Shown piece after piece: positions 1-7,099 of a stretch of DNA of 18,980 bases. The translations under genes and the position numbers were made by a program. Location: positions 1 through 18,980 of the forward strand of contig CAZWLJ010000051.1 in the NCBI GenBank assembly GCA_964634605.1, given 5' to 3'. Under the pieces are notes generated by a model. The model worked only from the letters and a program-made list of their open reading frames with translations, made no database searches and had not been told where the DNA came from. The stretch is from UPXZ01 sp964634605 (GTDB taxonomy: Bacteria > Bacteroidota > Bacteroidia > Bacteroidales > Paludibacteraceae). Position 1 is the first letter of the stretch, and the number at the start of each line of letters is the position of its first letter.

Positions 1-26
1 AAAAAAATTCTGAAAACCGGACAGGA

Positions 27-1016
27 TTATTCACCTGAAGTAATTCTATCCATCACTCTTGTGGTTCTTGCTGCGCTCGTACCTGTTGAAGGGCACTTTC
101 CGGTTCCGCGCAACTGATTTATTATGGTCTGAATTAAGGGTTGCTGAATATGATCGGGATGTACAGTCTCAACGATTTCTGTTCCTTTATTTGTTGTTAT
201 ATGAATCTTCATGGGACTCCCGAAGGTATTGAAAACAAGATGACCTTTACTGCCAAGAATGGTTATTGTTTCCTTTTCAGAACTACTATCGGCCGTAAAA
301 CACCATATTCCGCTTCCTGCCACCCCATTTTCGAACCGAAACGTCGCTGCAACAAGGTCGTCGGCAGGATATAGTCCGGCCTGATTTATTCCCATTCCCT
401 TAGCATCTGTTACCGGTCCGAACAGCGAATCGAGATAATCCAGCTGATGAGAAGCCAAATCATGAAAGTGACCTCCCCCTGATATTTCAGGGAATACCCT
501 CCAGTTGTCTTTTGTATCAATATCATATGATCGGGGCGCTCTCCACATCTCAATCTGCACAAACCGGACTTCACCTATTTCTCCTGAATGAATAATTTCA
601 CTCAACCGGCTGAATCCGGGTAAGGCCCTTCGGTAATAGGCCACAAATAAAGGCACCCCGGCATCTCTGCAGGCATTTATCATTTTCTCACATTCCTCGC
701 CGGTGATTGCCATGGGTTTTTCCACATACACGGCCTTACCTGCGGCAGCTGCTTTGAGGGTATACTCGCAGTGAGTGTCGGGTGGTGTACTTATGTATAT
801 AATATTAATATCCGGATCGCTGAAAAGAATCCCGGCATCAGATGTTGAATTCTGGATTCCGTGTCTTCGGGCAAAACCGGCTGCTTTGACGGCATCACGG
901 CGCATGACCGTTTTTACCTCAGAATGCGGGGTTTTATACATTCCCGGCACACTTTTTACTTCACATACATTTCCGGCTCCGATAACACCCCAAATTACTT
1001 TTTCTACCAGTTTCAT
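27..1016 (-). CDS. Gfo/Idh/MocA family NAD(P)-dependent oxidoreductase
   Basis: The 329-residue protein has the N-terminal Rossmann nucleotide-binding loop GVIGAGNV (residues 10-17), the family hallmark EKP (99-101, in YVEKPMA), and a C-terminal alpha/beta substrate domain with GGGHFHDLASHQLDYL (180-195), where the Asp/His pair commonly supports catalysis. Family members oxidise or reduce sugars, inositols and related polyols with NAD(P) in the cytoplasm; some act as glycosidases. The substrate cannot be told here because there is no sugar operon beside it. The length is normal for the family. The ATG start lies ten codons before the Rossmann loop. The gene is divergent from the SPFH gene across a 153-base gap, and I saw no clear TAnnTTTG box for it. 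Its stop lies 26 bases from the window edge, so the downstream neighbour is unknown. Family assignment is secure; substrate is not. Confidence 0.93.
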   Translation of the reverse strand: MKLVEKVIWGVIGAGNVCEVKSVPGMYKTPHSEVKTVMRRDAVKAAGFARRHGIQNSTSDAGILFSDPDINIIYISTPPDTHCEYTLKAAAAGKAVYVEKPMAITGEECEKMINACRDAGVPLFVAYYRRALPGFSRLSEIIHSGEIGEVRFVQIEMWRAPRSYDIDTKDNWRVFPEISGGGHFHDLASHQLDYLDSLFGPVTDAKGMGINQAGLYPADDLVAATFRFENGVAGSGIWCFTADSSSEKETITILGSKGHLVFNTFGSPMKIHITTNKGTEIVETVHPDHIQQPLIQTIINQLRGTGKCPSTGTSAARTTRVMDRITSGE

Positions 1017-1100
1017 TTATTCAGTTATGATGTATTTAATTCTTATTTCAGACTGCAAGATAGCGAAATCCTGAAATTTGTAAAAATATTTGTGTGAAAA

Positions 1101-1132
1101 TTTGGAATTCAGCACTTAATATCATATCTTTG
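1101..1132 (+). promoter_or_regulatory. Bacteroidetes-type promoter of the SPFH gene
   Basis: TTTG (1101-1104) and TATCTTTG (1125-1132) are spaced by 20 bases, matching the Bacteroides -33/-7 consensus TTTG and TAnnTTTG. The ATG at 1170 would give a leader of roughly 30 bases. This is the best-formed promoter on the plus strand. Confidence 0.65.
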
Positions 1133-1138
1133 TGATAT
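1119..1138. promoter_or_regulatory. Inverted repeat flanking the SPFH -7 box (operator candidate)
   Basis: ATATCA (1119-1124) and TGATAT (1133-1138) form a perfect 6-bp inverted repeat whose 8-bp spacer is exactly the -7 box TATCTTTG. A related octamer (A/G)ATATCAT occurs three times, at 1118, 1134 and 1145. The geometry suits a repressor that hides the -7 box. The sequence is AT-rich, so chance is possible, and no regulator is identified. Confidence 0.35.
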
Positions 1139-1169
1139 CATTTTAATATCATTCAATAAATTAAGAAAA

Positions 1170-2141
1170 ATGGAAACACAAGAAAGAAAATTTTCCGGAA
1201 TCAAACTACCCGGTATCCCCATGATTATTTTCAATTTATTATTGCTCATCGCGATAGTACTACTTTTTGGCTGGTCGGTAACGTCCGGAGTGTTAAGTAC
1301 CGGATTATTAGTTTTCATGATAATCCTGTGCATTGTTCTGTTTACATTCAACTCGATAGCCTGGGGTGGTTTTATGCAAATCGAACCGAATGAAGCCAGG
1401 GTAATGGTGTTTTTTGGCGAATATCGCGGAACTGTGAAAGACAACGGTTTCTTTTGGGTAAATCCTTTCTATGCAAAGAAAAAACTCACATTACGTGCCC
1501 GAAACCTCGATGCCGAACCTATCAAGGTGAATGACAAAACAGGTAATCCGATCATGATAGGTATGGTGGTGGTATGGAAAGTGGTGGACACTTACAAGGC
1601 ATCGTTCGAGATTGATAACGCTTCGATGGCCTCGTCCGTTCCCGGAACAGGCATACAGGACAATGTAAACACAAAAATGAAAGCTTACGAAAATTTTGTT
1701 CAGATTCAAAGTGATGCTGCTTTGCGTTTTGTAGCAGGCATGTATCCGTATGATTTGCTTAACAGCGAAGCCGAAACCGAACTTACACTCCGTTCGGGTG
1801 GTGAGGAAATGAACGAAATACTCGAGGCTCAAATCAACGAAAGGCTCAAAATTGCAGGAATTGAAGTAGTGGAAGCCCGGATTAACTACATAGCTTACGC
1901 ACCTGAAATTGCAGCCGTGATGTTGCGCCGCCAGCAGGCAAATGCAATTATTGCCGCACGCGAAAAAATCGTGGAAGGAGCCGTAGGAATGGTTAAAATG
2001 GCGCTTGACAAACTTTCCAAAGATGAAATAATTGAACTCGACGACGAAAAAAAGGCAGCTATGGTGAGTAACCTGCTGGTAGTGCTTTGCGGCGAATCCA
2101 ACGCTCAGCCGGTAATAAACTCGGGCACATTGTATAATTAG
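1170..2141 (+). CDS. SPFH/Band 7 domain membrane protein
   Basis: The 323-residue protein begins with a short cytoplasmic tail, then two hydrophobic segments (about residues 17-38 and 41-63), then an SPFH (stomatin/prohibitin/flotillin/HflK) domain starting near QIEPNEARVMVFFGEYRG (about 70-87). Its C-terminal part is helical and charged (Arg/Glu/Lys-rich, about 200-300), as in oligomerising SPFH proteins. Family members form large ring or cage assemblies in the membrane and often work with proteases or organise membrane domains; no protease gene is adjacent. The 5' end is fixed by the ATG at 1170, close behind a good promoter. A small Arc-like gene follows 15 bases later and is probably co-transcribed. 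The same pairing is, as I recall, common in Bacteroidetes. The physiological role is unknown. Confidence 0.9.
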   Translation: METQERKFSGIKLPGIPMIIFNLLLLIAIVLLFGWSVTSGVLSTGLLVFMIILCIVLFTFNSIAWGGFMQIEPNEARVMVFFGEYRGTVKDNGFFWVNPFYAKKKLTLRARNLDAEPIKVNDKTGNPIMIGMVVVWKVVDTYKASFEIDNASMASSVPGTGIQDNVNTKMKAYENFVQIQSDAALRFVAGMYPYDLLNSEAETELTLRSGGEEMNEILEAQINERLKIAGIEVVEARINYIAYAPEIAAVMLRRQQANAIIAAREKIVEGAVGMVKMALDKLSKDEIIELDDEKKAAMVSNLLVVLCGESNAQPVINSGTLYN

Positions 2142-2156
2142 CAAAAAATCAGATTT

Positions 2157-2324
2157 GTGGCTGAAAAAAAAGAAAATAAAAGCAAGAATTTTGTGCTGAG
2201 AATGGATCAGGAAATGATGAATGCCATTGAAAAATGGGCTGTTGATGAATTTCGAAGCACTAACGGGCAAATTCAATACCTGCTTGAGCAAGCATTGATT
2301 AAAAGCGGGCGTAAAAAAAAATAA
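2157..2324 (+). CDS. Small Arc-like (ribbon-helix-helix) DNA-binding protein, GTG start
   Basis: This 55-codon gene starts at a GTG. The product begins MAEKKENKSKNFVLRMDQEM and ends in a KSGRKKK tail. The stretch NFVLRMDQEMMNAIEKWA followed by STNGQIQYLLEQAL fits a ribbon-helix-helix fold of the Arc/MetJ type: a short basic beta strand, then two helices with the Asn-x-x-Ile-x-x-Leu-Leu pattern. Such proteins bind DNA as dimers. No ATG is available upstream in frame, since the reading frame opens only after the SPFH stop; the internal ATG at codon 16 would remove the beta strand. It begins 15 bases after the SPFH stop and is followed by a strong terminator, so the two genes very likely form one operon. 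It could regulate its own promoter, where repeats occur, but that is inference. Confidence 0.8.
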   Translation: MAEKKENKSKNFVLRMDQEMMNAIEKWAVDEFRSTNGQIQYLLEQALIKSGRKKK

Positions 2325-2351
2325 TTGAAAATGCCACCTGCAATAAGGATA

Positions 2352-2380
2352 GAAAGCTGACAGATAAAAAGTCAGCTTTC
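2352..2380 (+). terminator. Rho-independent terminator of the SPFH/Arc-like operon
   Basis: GAAAGCTGAC (2352-2361) and GTCAGCTTTC (2371-2380) are perfect 10-bp complements around a 9-base loop, followed by ATTTTAAT. It lies 28 bases after the stop of the small Arc-like gene. Confidence 0.85.
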
Positions 2381-2445
2381 ATTTTAATATCTCCACTTTT
2401 ACATCCATCAATCGAATAATGAAACATTATTATTCAAAAAATAGT

Positions 2446-2453
2446 TATATTTG
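2446..2453 (+). promoter_or_regulatory. -7 box of the uridine-phosphorylase-like gene
   Basis: TATATTTG matches TAnnTTTG and lies 47 bases before the ATG at 2501. No TTTG or TTG is visible at the -33 distance, so the promoter is half-supported. A 14-bp perfect palindrome, TTTGTAATTACAAA (2450-2463), overlaps the box and the probable transcription start and could bind a regulator. Confidence 0.5.
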
Positions 2454-2500
2454 TAATTACAAAATATCAGATATTCAAACAAACACAGAACTCAACACAT

Positions 2501-3373
2501 ATGATGAAACATTTCCCGCCTTCAGAATTAGTAATCAATGACGATGGAAGCATTTTTCACCTGCATCTGAAACCCGAACAACTGGCTGACAACGTGATAC
2601 TTGTAGGCGATCCGGGACGAGTTGCCCTGGTAGCTTCGTATTTCGACAATCAGGAATTCTCAGTTACGAACCGCGAATTCAACACCATTACAGGCACATA
2701 TAAAGGAAAACGAATTACTGTATTATCAACCGGTATCGGTACCGACAATATTGATATTGTCGTGAATGAACTGGATGCCTTAGCCAATATCGATTTGCAG
2801 TCACGAACCGAAAAACCCGGATTCAGGCAGTTGAACCTGATCAGGATAGGCACTTCGGGAGGTATGCAGCCCGAAATACCGCTTGGAAGTTTTCTGATTT
2901 CCGAGAAATCAATCGGTTTTGACGGAGTACTGAATTTCTATGCAGGCAGAAACAGCGTATGTGACCTGGAATTCGAGGAGGAAGTAAAAAAACAGTTGAA
3001 ATGGAATCCTCAATTTTGCGCACCCTACGTGGTAAATGCCGACAGCGGGCTGGTGAACAAAATCGGTGAAAACGACATGCTCCGGGGTGTTACAATTTCG
3101 GCAAACGGTTTTTATGGGCCCCAGGGACGCACATTGAGGATAGAATTAGCTGAACCTGAACTTAATGACCGGATTGAAAAATTCAGTTATAAAAACTATA
3201 AAATTACCAATTATGAAATGGAAGGTTCTGCCATAGCCGGACTCGCAGGCCTGATGGGACACAAGGCAATGACCGTATGCTGCATCATTGCCAACCGGAG
3301 AGTGGAAGCTGCCAACACCGATTACAAATCATTTATTGACAAACTGATTTATACCGTACTTGAAAGAATATAA
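2501..3373 (+). CDS. Nucleoside phosphorylase, probably uridine phosphorylase (Udp-like)
   Basis: The 290-residue enzyme belongs to the PNP/UDP family, which splits a nucleoside with phosphate into free base and (deoxy)ribose-1-phosphate in the cytoplasm. The phosphate-site loop GDPGR (36-40), the core RIGTSGG (115-121) and the ribose-site EMEGSA (239-244) are all present. FYGPQGR (204-210) carries a Gln-x-Arg pair (Q208, R210). It resembles the Gln166/Arg168 pair that reads uracil in E. coli uridine phosphorylase and favours uridine over purine nucleosides. The length is slightly greater than E. coli Udp (about 253) because of an N-terminal extension. The start could be either codon of the ATGATG at 2501. 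The gene lies between two terminator-like hairpins, so it is probably monocistronic. The family is certain; pyrimidine specificity is likely but inferred. Confidence 0.9.
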   Translation: MMKHFPPSELVINDDGSIFHLHLKPEQLADNVILVGDPGRVALVASYFDNQEFSVTNREFNTITGTYKGKRITVLSTGIGTDNIDIVVNELDALANIDLQSRTEKPGFRQLNLIRIGTSGGMQPEIPLGSFLISEKSIGFDGVLNFYAGRNSVCDLEFEEEVKKQLKWNPQFCAPYVVNADSGLVNKIGENDMLRGVTISANGFYGPQGRTLRIELAEPELNDRIEKFSYKNYKITNYEMEGSAIAGLAGLMGHKAMTVCCIIANRRVEAANTDYKSFIDKLIYTVLERI

Positions 3374-3417
3374 GTCAGTCAAAGCGCGTCACAGGTACCT
3401 GAAATAATAAAAATTAG

Positions 3418-3463
3418 AAGAATTAATCAGTTGAATCAAAATACAGGCTAATTAATTCTTTTA
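3418..3463 (+). terminator. Weak AT-rich hairpin between the phosphorylase gene and mnmE
   Basis: AAGAATTAAT (3418-3427) pairs perfectly with ATTAATTCTT (3451-3460) around a 23-base loop and is followed by TTATATTC. The stem is AT-only apart from one G:C pair and the U-tract is short, so it may be only a partial terminator. No TAnnTTTG box was seen before mnmE, so read-through from the phosphorylase gene may supply it. Confidence 0.35.
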
Positions 3464-3498
3464 TATTCAAAAAACTCTCTAAAATTAAGTCTGATAAT

Positions 3499-4941
3499 AT
3501 GGATAATCAATCATCACTCTCAGATTTTCCTGATTTACGGGAAAGAGACAGGGGAAAAACCATATGTGCTATTTCAACGCCACCCGGATCGGGAGGTATA
3601 GCCATAATCCGGATTTCGGGCACCAACGCACTTCCGGTATGTGATAAAATTTTCAGGTTTGGTAATCCGGAGGAAAAACTGGCCGACAAACCGGGCTATA
3701 CCGTACACCACGGTTATGTAACCGACAGGGAAAAACAAGTGATCGACGAAGTGCTGGCAACTGTATTTCGTGCTCCCCACTCCTTTACAGGTGAAGATGT
3801 GGTAGAAATATCCTGCCATGGCTCAGTTTTTATTCAGGAAAAAATACTGCAGCTGCTCATCCACAAAGGATGTTCGCTGGCAAAAGCCGGAGAATTTTCG
3901 ATGCGGGCGTTTCAAAACGGGAAAGTAGACCTATCACAGGCTGAAGCTATTGCTGACCTGATAGCATCCACCAACGAAGCCTCACACAGGATGGCACTCA
4001 ACCAGATCAGGGGTGGTTTTTCGGGTGAATTGAAAATTTTAAGAGAAAAATTACTTCATTTTGTTTCGCTGGTAGAACTGGAACTCGACTTTACCGAAGA
4101 AGATGTGGAATTTGCCGATCGCAAGCAACTGTCATCTCTTGCGAGTGAAATATACCAGAAAATAAACGAACTTACCGATTCATTCAAAAGAGGAAACGTA
4201 CTGAAAACAGGCATTCCGGTAGCTTTGGTCGGCGAAACAAATGTTGGAAAATCTACCTTACTCAATCTGTTACTGAACGAAGAACGGGCCATCGTATCTG
4301 ATATACACGGCACTACACGCGATTCGATAGAAGACCTGGTGAATATTGACGGGATAATTTTCCGCTTTATCGATACTGCGGGAATACGTAAGACAACCGA
4401 TGCTATCGAAAAAATCGGTATCAACCTCACCTACAAAAAAATTGAACAATCAGATATTGTACTGTGGATAGTTGACTGTACCCAGATAACCGAACACATC
4501 GAATGGTTGACCGAAAAAATCGCCAAACGTGCTCAGGGAAAGAAAATAATACTGGTTTTCAACAAAATAGACAAACTGGCTGAAGATGAACGGGAAGTAA
4601 TTGACGAACTCTTCAAGCAATTCGAAGGTGAACGAATCTACATTTCGGCAAAAAAAAGAATCAACACCGACAATCTGAAAAAGGCACTCATACATGCCTC
4701 GCAACTCGAACAAATAAAACCTGATGACATCATAGTGAACAATACACGCCACTATGAAGCACTGCTACTTGCCCTTAACGATATCCGAAGAGTAATGGAA
4801 GGCATTGACAACAGAATTTCCGGTGATTTTCTCAGCCAGGATATACGTGAATGCATGCACCACCTCGGCGAAATAACGGGTCAAATCACCAACGATGAGA
4901 TACTTTCTTCGATTTTCTCGAAATTTTGTATCGGAAAGTAA
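3499..4941 (+). CDS. mnmE: tRNA uridine-5-carboxymethylaminomethyl(34) GTPase MnmE
   Basis: MnmE and MnmG together add the carboxymethylaminomethyl group to U34 of certain tRNAs, using GTP and a folate C1 donor. This 480-residue protein shows the full architecture. The N-terminal folate-binding domain opens with TICAISTPPGSGGIAIIRIS (about 21-40). A helical domain follows, with the inserted G domain: P-loop GETNVGKS (245-252), G2/switch HGTTRD, G3 DTAG (292-295) and G4 NKID (355-358). The C-terminal FCIGK (476-480) carries the invariant Cys. Length matches the family (about 450-480). The ATG at 3499 lies about 20 codons before the folate domain, a short charged extension. MnmG is not in the window. 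A small unknown gene follows 46 bases later, before a shared terminator. Confidence 0.98.
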   Translation: MDNQSSLSDFPDLRERDRGKTICAISTPPGSGGIAIIRISGTNALPVCDKIFRFGNPEEKLADKPGYTVHHGYVTDREKQVIDEVLATVFRAPHSFTGEDVVEISCHGSVFIQEKILQLLIHKGCSLAKAGEFSMRAFQNGKVDLSQAEAIADLIASTNEASHRMALNQIRGGFSGELKILREKLLHFVSLVELELDFTEEDVEFADRKQLSSLASEIYQKINELTDSFKRGNVLKTGIPVALVGETNVGKSTLLNLLLNEERAIVSDIHGTTRDSIEDLVNIDGIIFRFIDTAGIRKTTDAIEKIGINLTYKKIEQSDIVLWIVDCTQITEHIEWLTEKIAKRAQGKKIILVFNKIDKLAEDEREVIDELFKQFEGERIYISAKKRINTDNLKKALIHASQLEQIKPDDIIVNNTRHYEALLLALNDIRRVMEGIDNRISGDFLSQDIRECMHHLGEITGQITNDEILSSIFSKFCIGK

Positions 4942-4987
4942 TAATACTGATAAACTTATTAAACTCAAAAATAACCAACTCAATATA

Positions 4988-5275
4988 ATGGAAGAATATA
5001 CCGATAATGTGGAATTTGACCGACCGGAAGGGAAAAAAGTAAGGATTGTATTTGAACTTTTCCGTAACGAGGTTCTGTTTCATTACTGTGAGTTCAGACA
5101 CGACGACAATAGTCAATGGCAGAGTATCAGGAAAGATGATGATGGTTATTTCAGTTACACCATTACAGATTCCGACGGAAGTGAAAAGACAGAAAAGGTG
5201 CTCTTTCCTACTCCCGGTGAAGTAAGAACTGCACAGGATGAAATAAACAAGAAGTACAATATACTGAGTATCTGA
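4988..5275 (+). CDS. Small hypothetical protein (95 residues)
   Basis: I do not recognise this protein. The chosen ATG at 4988 gives 95 residues starting MEEYTDNVEFDRPEGKKVRI. A longer frame opens at 4895, but it would overlap the last 47 bases of mnmE and add 31 residues that look like mnmE read out of frame, so the downstream start is preferred. The product is acidic and hydrophilic, with no signal peptide or membrane segment. The first two thirds alternate hydrophobic and charged residues (VRIVFELFRNEVLFHYCEF), suggesting a beta-sheet domain, and a helix is likely near the end (GEVRTAQDEINKKYN). Codon use looks like its neighbours. It sits 46 bases downstream of mnmE and just before the terminator, so co-transcription with mnmE is likely; a functional link is unproven. 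Confidence 0.7.
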   Translation: MEEYTDNVEFDRPEGKKVRIVFELFRNEVLFHYCEFRHDDNSQWQSIRKDDDGYFSYTITDSDGSEKTEKVLFPTPGEVRTAQDEINKKYNILSI

Positions 5276-5284
5276 CTCTAAAAC

Positions 5285-5319
5285 AAAAAAGATTTCTTTT
5301 ACACAAAGAAATCTTTTTT
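5285..5319. terminator. Bidirectional terminator between mnmE block and DUF1846 gene
   Basis: A perfect 15-bp inverted repeat (5285-5299 and 5305-5319) surrounds the loop TACAC. The outer parts of the arms are A6 and T6, so the hairpin ends in a U-tract on either strand. It lies 9 bases after the plus-strand stop and 28 bases after the minus-strand stop at 5348, which fits termination of both convergent units. Confidence 0.9.
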
Positions 5320-5347
5320 ATTTTACCCCCCTCCGGAAATATCCTGA

Positions 5348-6874
5348 TTATTCGCTGATAAAGAGTCTTTTACTTGAGAAAACCGGATCGCATGTCAGGT
5401 TTACTTTCAGTTTCCGGCAACCGGCTTCGTCTCCGGGAGTAGGAATATGCGTTGAGTGCATCTCGCAACCGTATAATTCTGTAAGTTTATCCAACGCCAT
5501 TTTAGCTGCCGGATTGGATGTGGCACTTATTGCGAGTGCAATAAGCGTTTCTTCAACATCCAGGCTTACCTGTTTCCCGTTCAAAATGTCTTTTTTCAGA
5601 TGGGTTACTGAGTCGATAACACTTTCGGGAAGCAGCAGCATGCTGTCGGGTATTCCGGCAAGATACTTCGTTGCATTCAGAATCATGCTTGCCGAAGAGT
5701 GAAACAAAGAAGAACTTTTTCCGGTAATGATGGTGCCGTCACGGAGTTCTACTGCTGCTCCACTGTATATCCCTCCGTAACCTTTTCCGGTTTTTTCGGC
5801 GGTTGCAGCGGCATATCGCGCGGCAGCCACTACCTTGCGGTCGCTCTCTTTGGCGCCAATCCTGTTCATTATTTCAGCAGACCGGTCAAGGGTTGATTTT
5901 CCGGTTACTCCTATAGCATATTCCACAGAACTTCTGAAATATCTCCGGATTATTTCCTGATATGCTGCATTCTGAACAACATCGTCTTCGACAATTCCTG
6001 AACTTGCTCTGTTAACACCCATATCAGTAGGAGATTGATACATGGCTTCACCTCCGGTAATTTTTTCAAGAATTCGCTTCAGTAATGCAAAGGCCTCGAT
6101 ATCCCGGTTGTAATTTACAGCCTCCACGCCATACGCAGCCAGATGATAGGAATCAATCATATTTCGGTCGCGCAAATCGGCTGTAGCAGCTTCATAGGCA
6201 ATATTTACCTTATGATTGAGGGGTAAATCCCAAATCGGAAAGGTTTCAAATTTGGCATAACCGGCTTTTACACCTCTTTTGTATTCATGATACAGGTTGC
6301 ACAGACATGTGGCCAGTTTTCCGCTTCCGGGACCGGGACCTGTTACAACTACAATGGGCTTTTCTGTTTTGATATATTCGTTGGCACCGTACCCTTCGTC
6401 ACTTACAATTTTATCCACATCGGTCGGATAGCCCCTGGTGGCATAGTGAAGATATACTTTTATCCCCTTCAGCTCCAGTTTGTTTTTAAATGTTATTGCA
6501 GCGGGCTGTTCTTTGAACCGGGTGATTACCACAGCTGCCACATTGATTCCAAACCATTTCAAATCGTCGATGCTCTTGAATGCATCCACATCGTAGGTAA
6601 TTCCGAAATCGGCACGTACCTTGTTCCGTTCAAGATCACCGGCATAAACACATAGGATAACTTCGATTTTATCTTTCAGATTTTGTAACAACCGGATTTT
6701 CACATTTGGATCGAAACCGGGTAGAACACGTGCAGCATGATAATCGTAGAGGATCTTTCCTCCCATTTCAAGATAAAGTTTATCATTGAATCTGCTTACA
6801 CGTTTCAGAATAGCTTCCGACTGATCGTGAAGATACTTTTCGTTATCAAAACCGATTTGAGTAGATGTTGTCAT
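5348..6874 (-). CDS. DUF1846 family protein
   Basis: A 508-residue soluble protein of the DUF1846 family, close to the usual length of about 500. Conserved blocks include IGFDNEKYL near the N-terminus, LYLEMGGKILYDYHAARVLP (33-52) and FDPNVKIRLL, then a glycine-rich VVVTGPGPGSGK (about 175-186) that resembles a Walker A loop. No enzymatic activity is known to me. The frame can be extended to a TTG at 6916. I chose the ATG at 6874 because the family consensus starts right after it and because a -7 box (6914-6921) overlaps that TTG, which would leave it outside the transcript. The gene appears monocistronic, between a terminator on each side. The family call is firm; function is unknown. Confidence 0.9.
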   Translation of the reverse strand: MTTSTQIGFDNEKYLHDQSEAILKRVSRFNDKLYLEMGGKILYDYHAARVLPGFDPNVKIRLLQNLKDKIEVILCVYAGDLERNKVRADFGITYDVDAFKSIDDLKWFGINVAAVVITRFKEQPAAITFKNKLELKGIKVYLHYATRGYPTDVDKIVSDEGYGANEYIKTEKPIVVVTGPGPGSGKLATCLCNLYHEYKRGVKAGYAKFETFPIWDLPLNHKVNIAYEAATADLRDRNMIDSYHLAAYGVEAVNYNRDIEAFALLKRILEKITGGEAMYQSPTDMGVNRASSGIVEDDVVQNAAYQEIIRRYFRSSVEYAIGVTGKSTLDRSAEIMNRIGAKESDRKVVAAARYAAATAEKTGKGYGGIYSGAAVELRDGTIITGKSSSLFHSSASMILNATKYLAGIPDSMLLLPESVIDSVTHLKKDILNGKQVSLDVEETLIALAISATSNPAAKMALDKLTELYGCEMHSTHIPTPGDEAGCRKLKVNLTCDPVFSSKRLFISE

Positions 6875-6913
6875 TTTCCCGATGTATTTAAGAGGAGTAT
6901 TTGTATCGGGATT

Positions 6914-6921
6914 CAAAATTA
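6914..6921 (-). promoter_or_regulatory. -7 box of the DUF1846 gene
   Basis: The minus strand reads TAATTTTG, matching TAnnTTTG, 39 bases before the ATG at 6874. No clear -33 TTTG is seen. It overlaps the alternative TTG start and so helps decide the translation start. Confidence 0.45.
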
Positions 6922-7039
6922 GTCAATTTCTCCGGATTATCGTCTTTATTTAAAGCATTATTAAAACAAAAATTTTCAGTCAGATTCGTAACTTAATAAC
7001 TGCCAGTAGGTTAAAAAACATACTTTTTTTTTCAAAAAA

Positions 7040-7078
7040 AAATGAGGCATTGCTTTATCTTAGTGCGATGCCTCATTT
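7040..7078 (-). terminator. Rho-independent terminator of the GH125-ending transcript
   Basis: An 11-bp perfect stem (7040-7050 and 7068-7078, core ATGAGGCAT/ATGCCTCAT) extends inward with one mismatch. On the minus strand it is followed by a run of nine T, then a second T-rich stretch. It lies 21 bases after the GH125 stop. Confidence 0.88.
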
Positions 7079-7099
7079 AATTAAAAAGTGAAAAAATTT

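Noticed and set aside
1491..2291. Long open frame on the minus strand (266 codons) opposite the SPFH gene
   Set aside because: It is antisense to a clear SPFH protein, is rich in His, Phe and Cys in an unnatural pattern, and has no domain; it is a shadow of the real gene.
4895..4987. Upstream start for the small protein after mnmE
   Set aside because: It would overlap the mnmE 3' end out of frame and adds sequence that looks like frame-shifted mnmE.
6287..6655. Plus-strand open frame (122 codons) within DUF1846
   Set aside because: Antisense to a conserved family gene and with no recognisable content.
6875..6916. N-terminal extension of DUF1846 to a TTG start at 6916
   Set aside because: The TTG overlaps a -7 promoter box and the family consensus begins just after the ATG at 6874.
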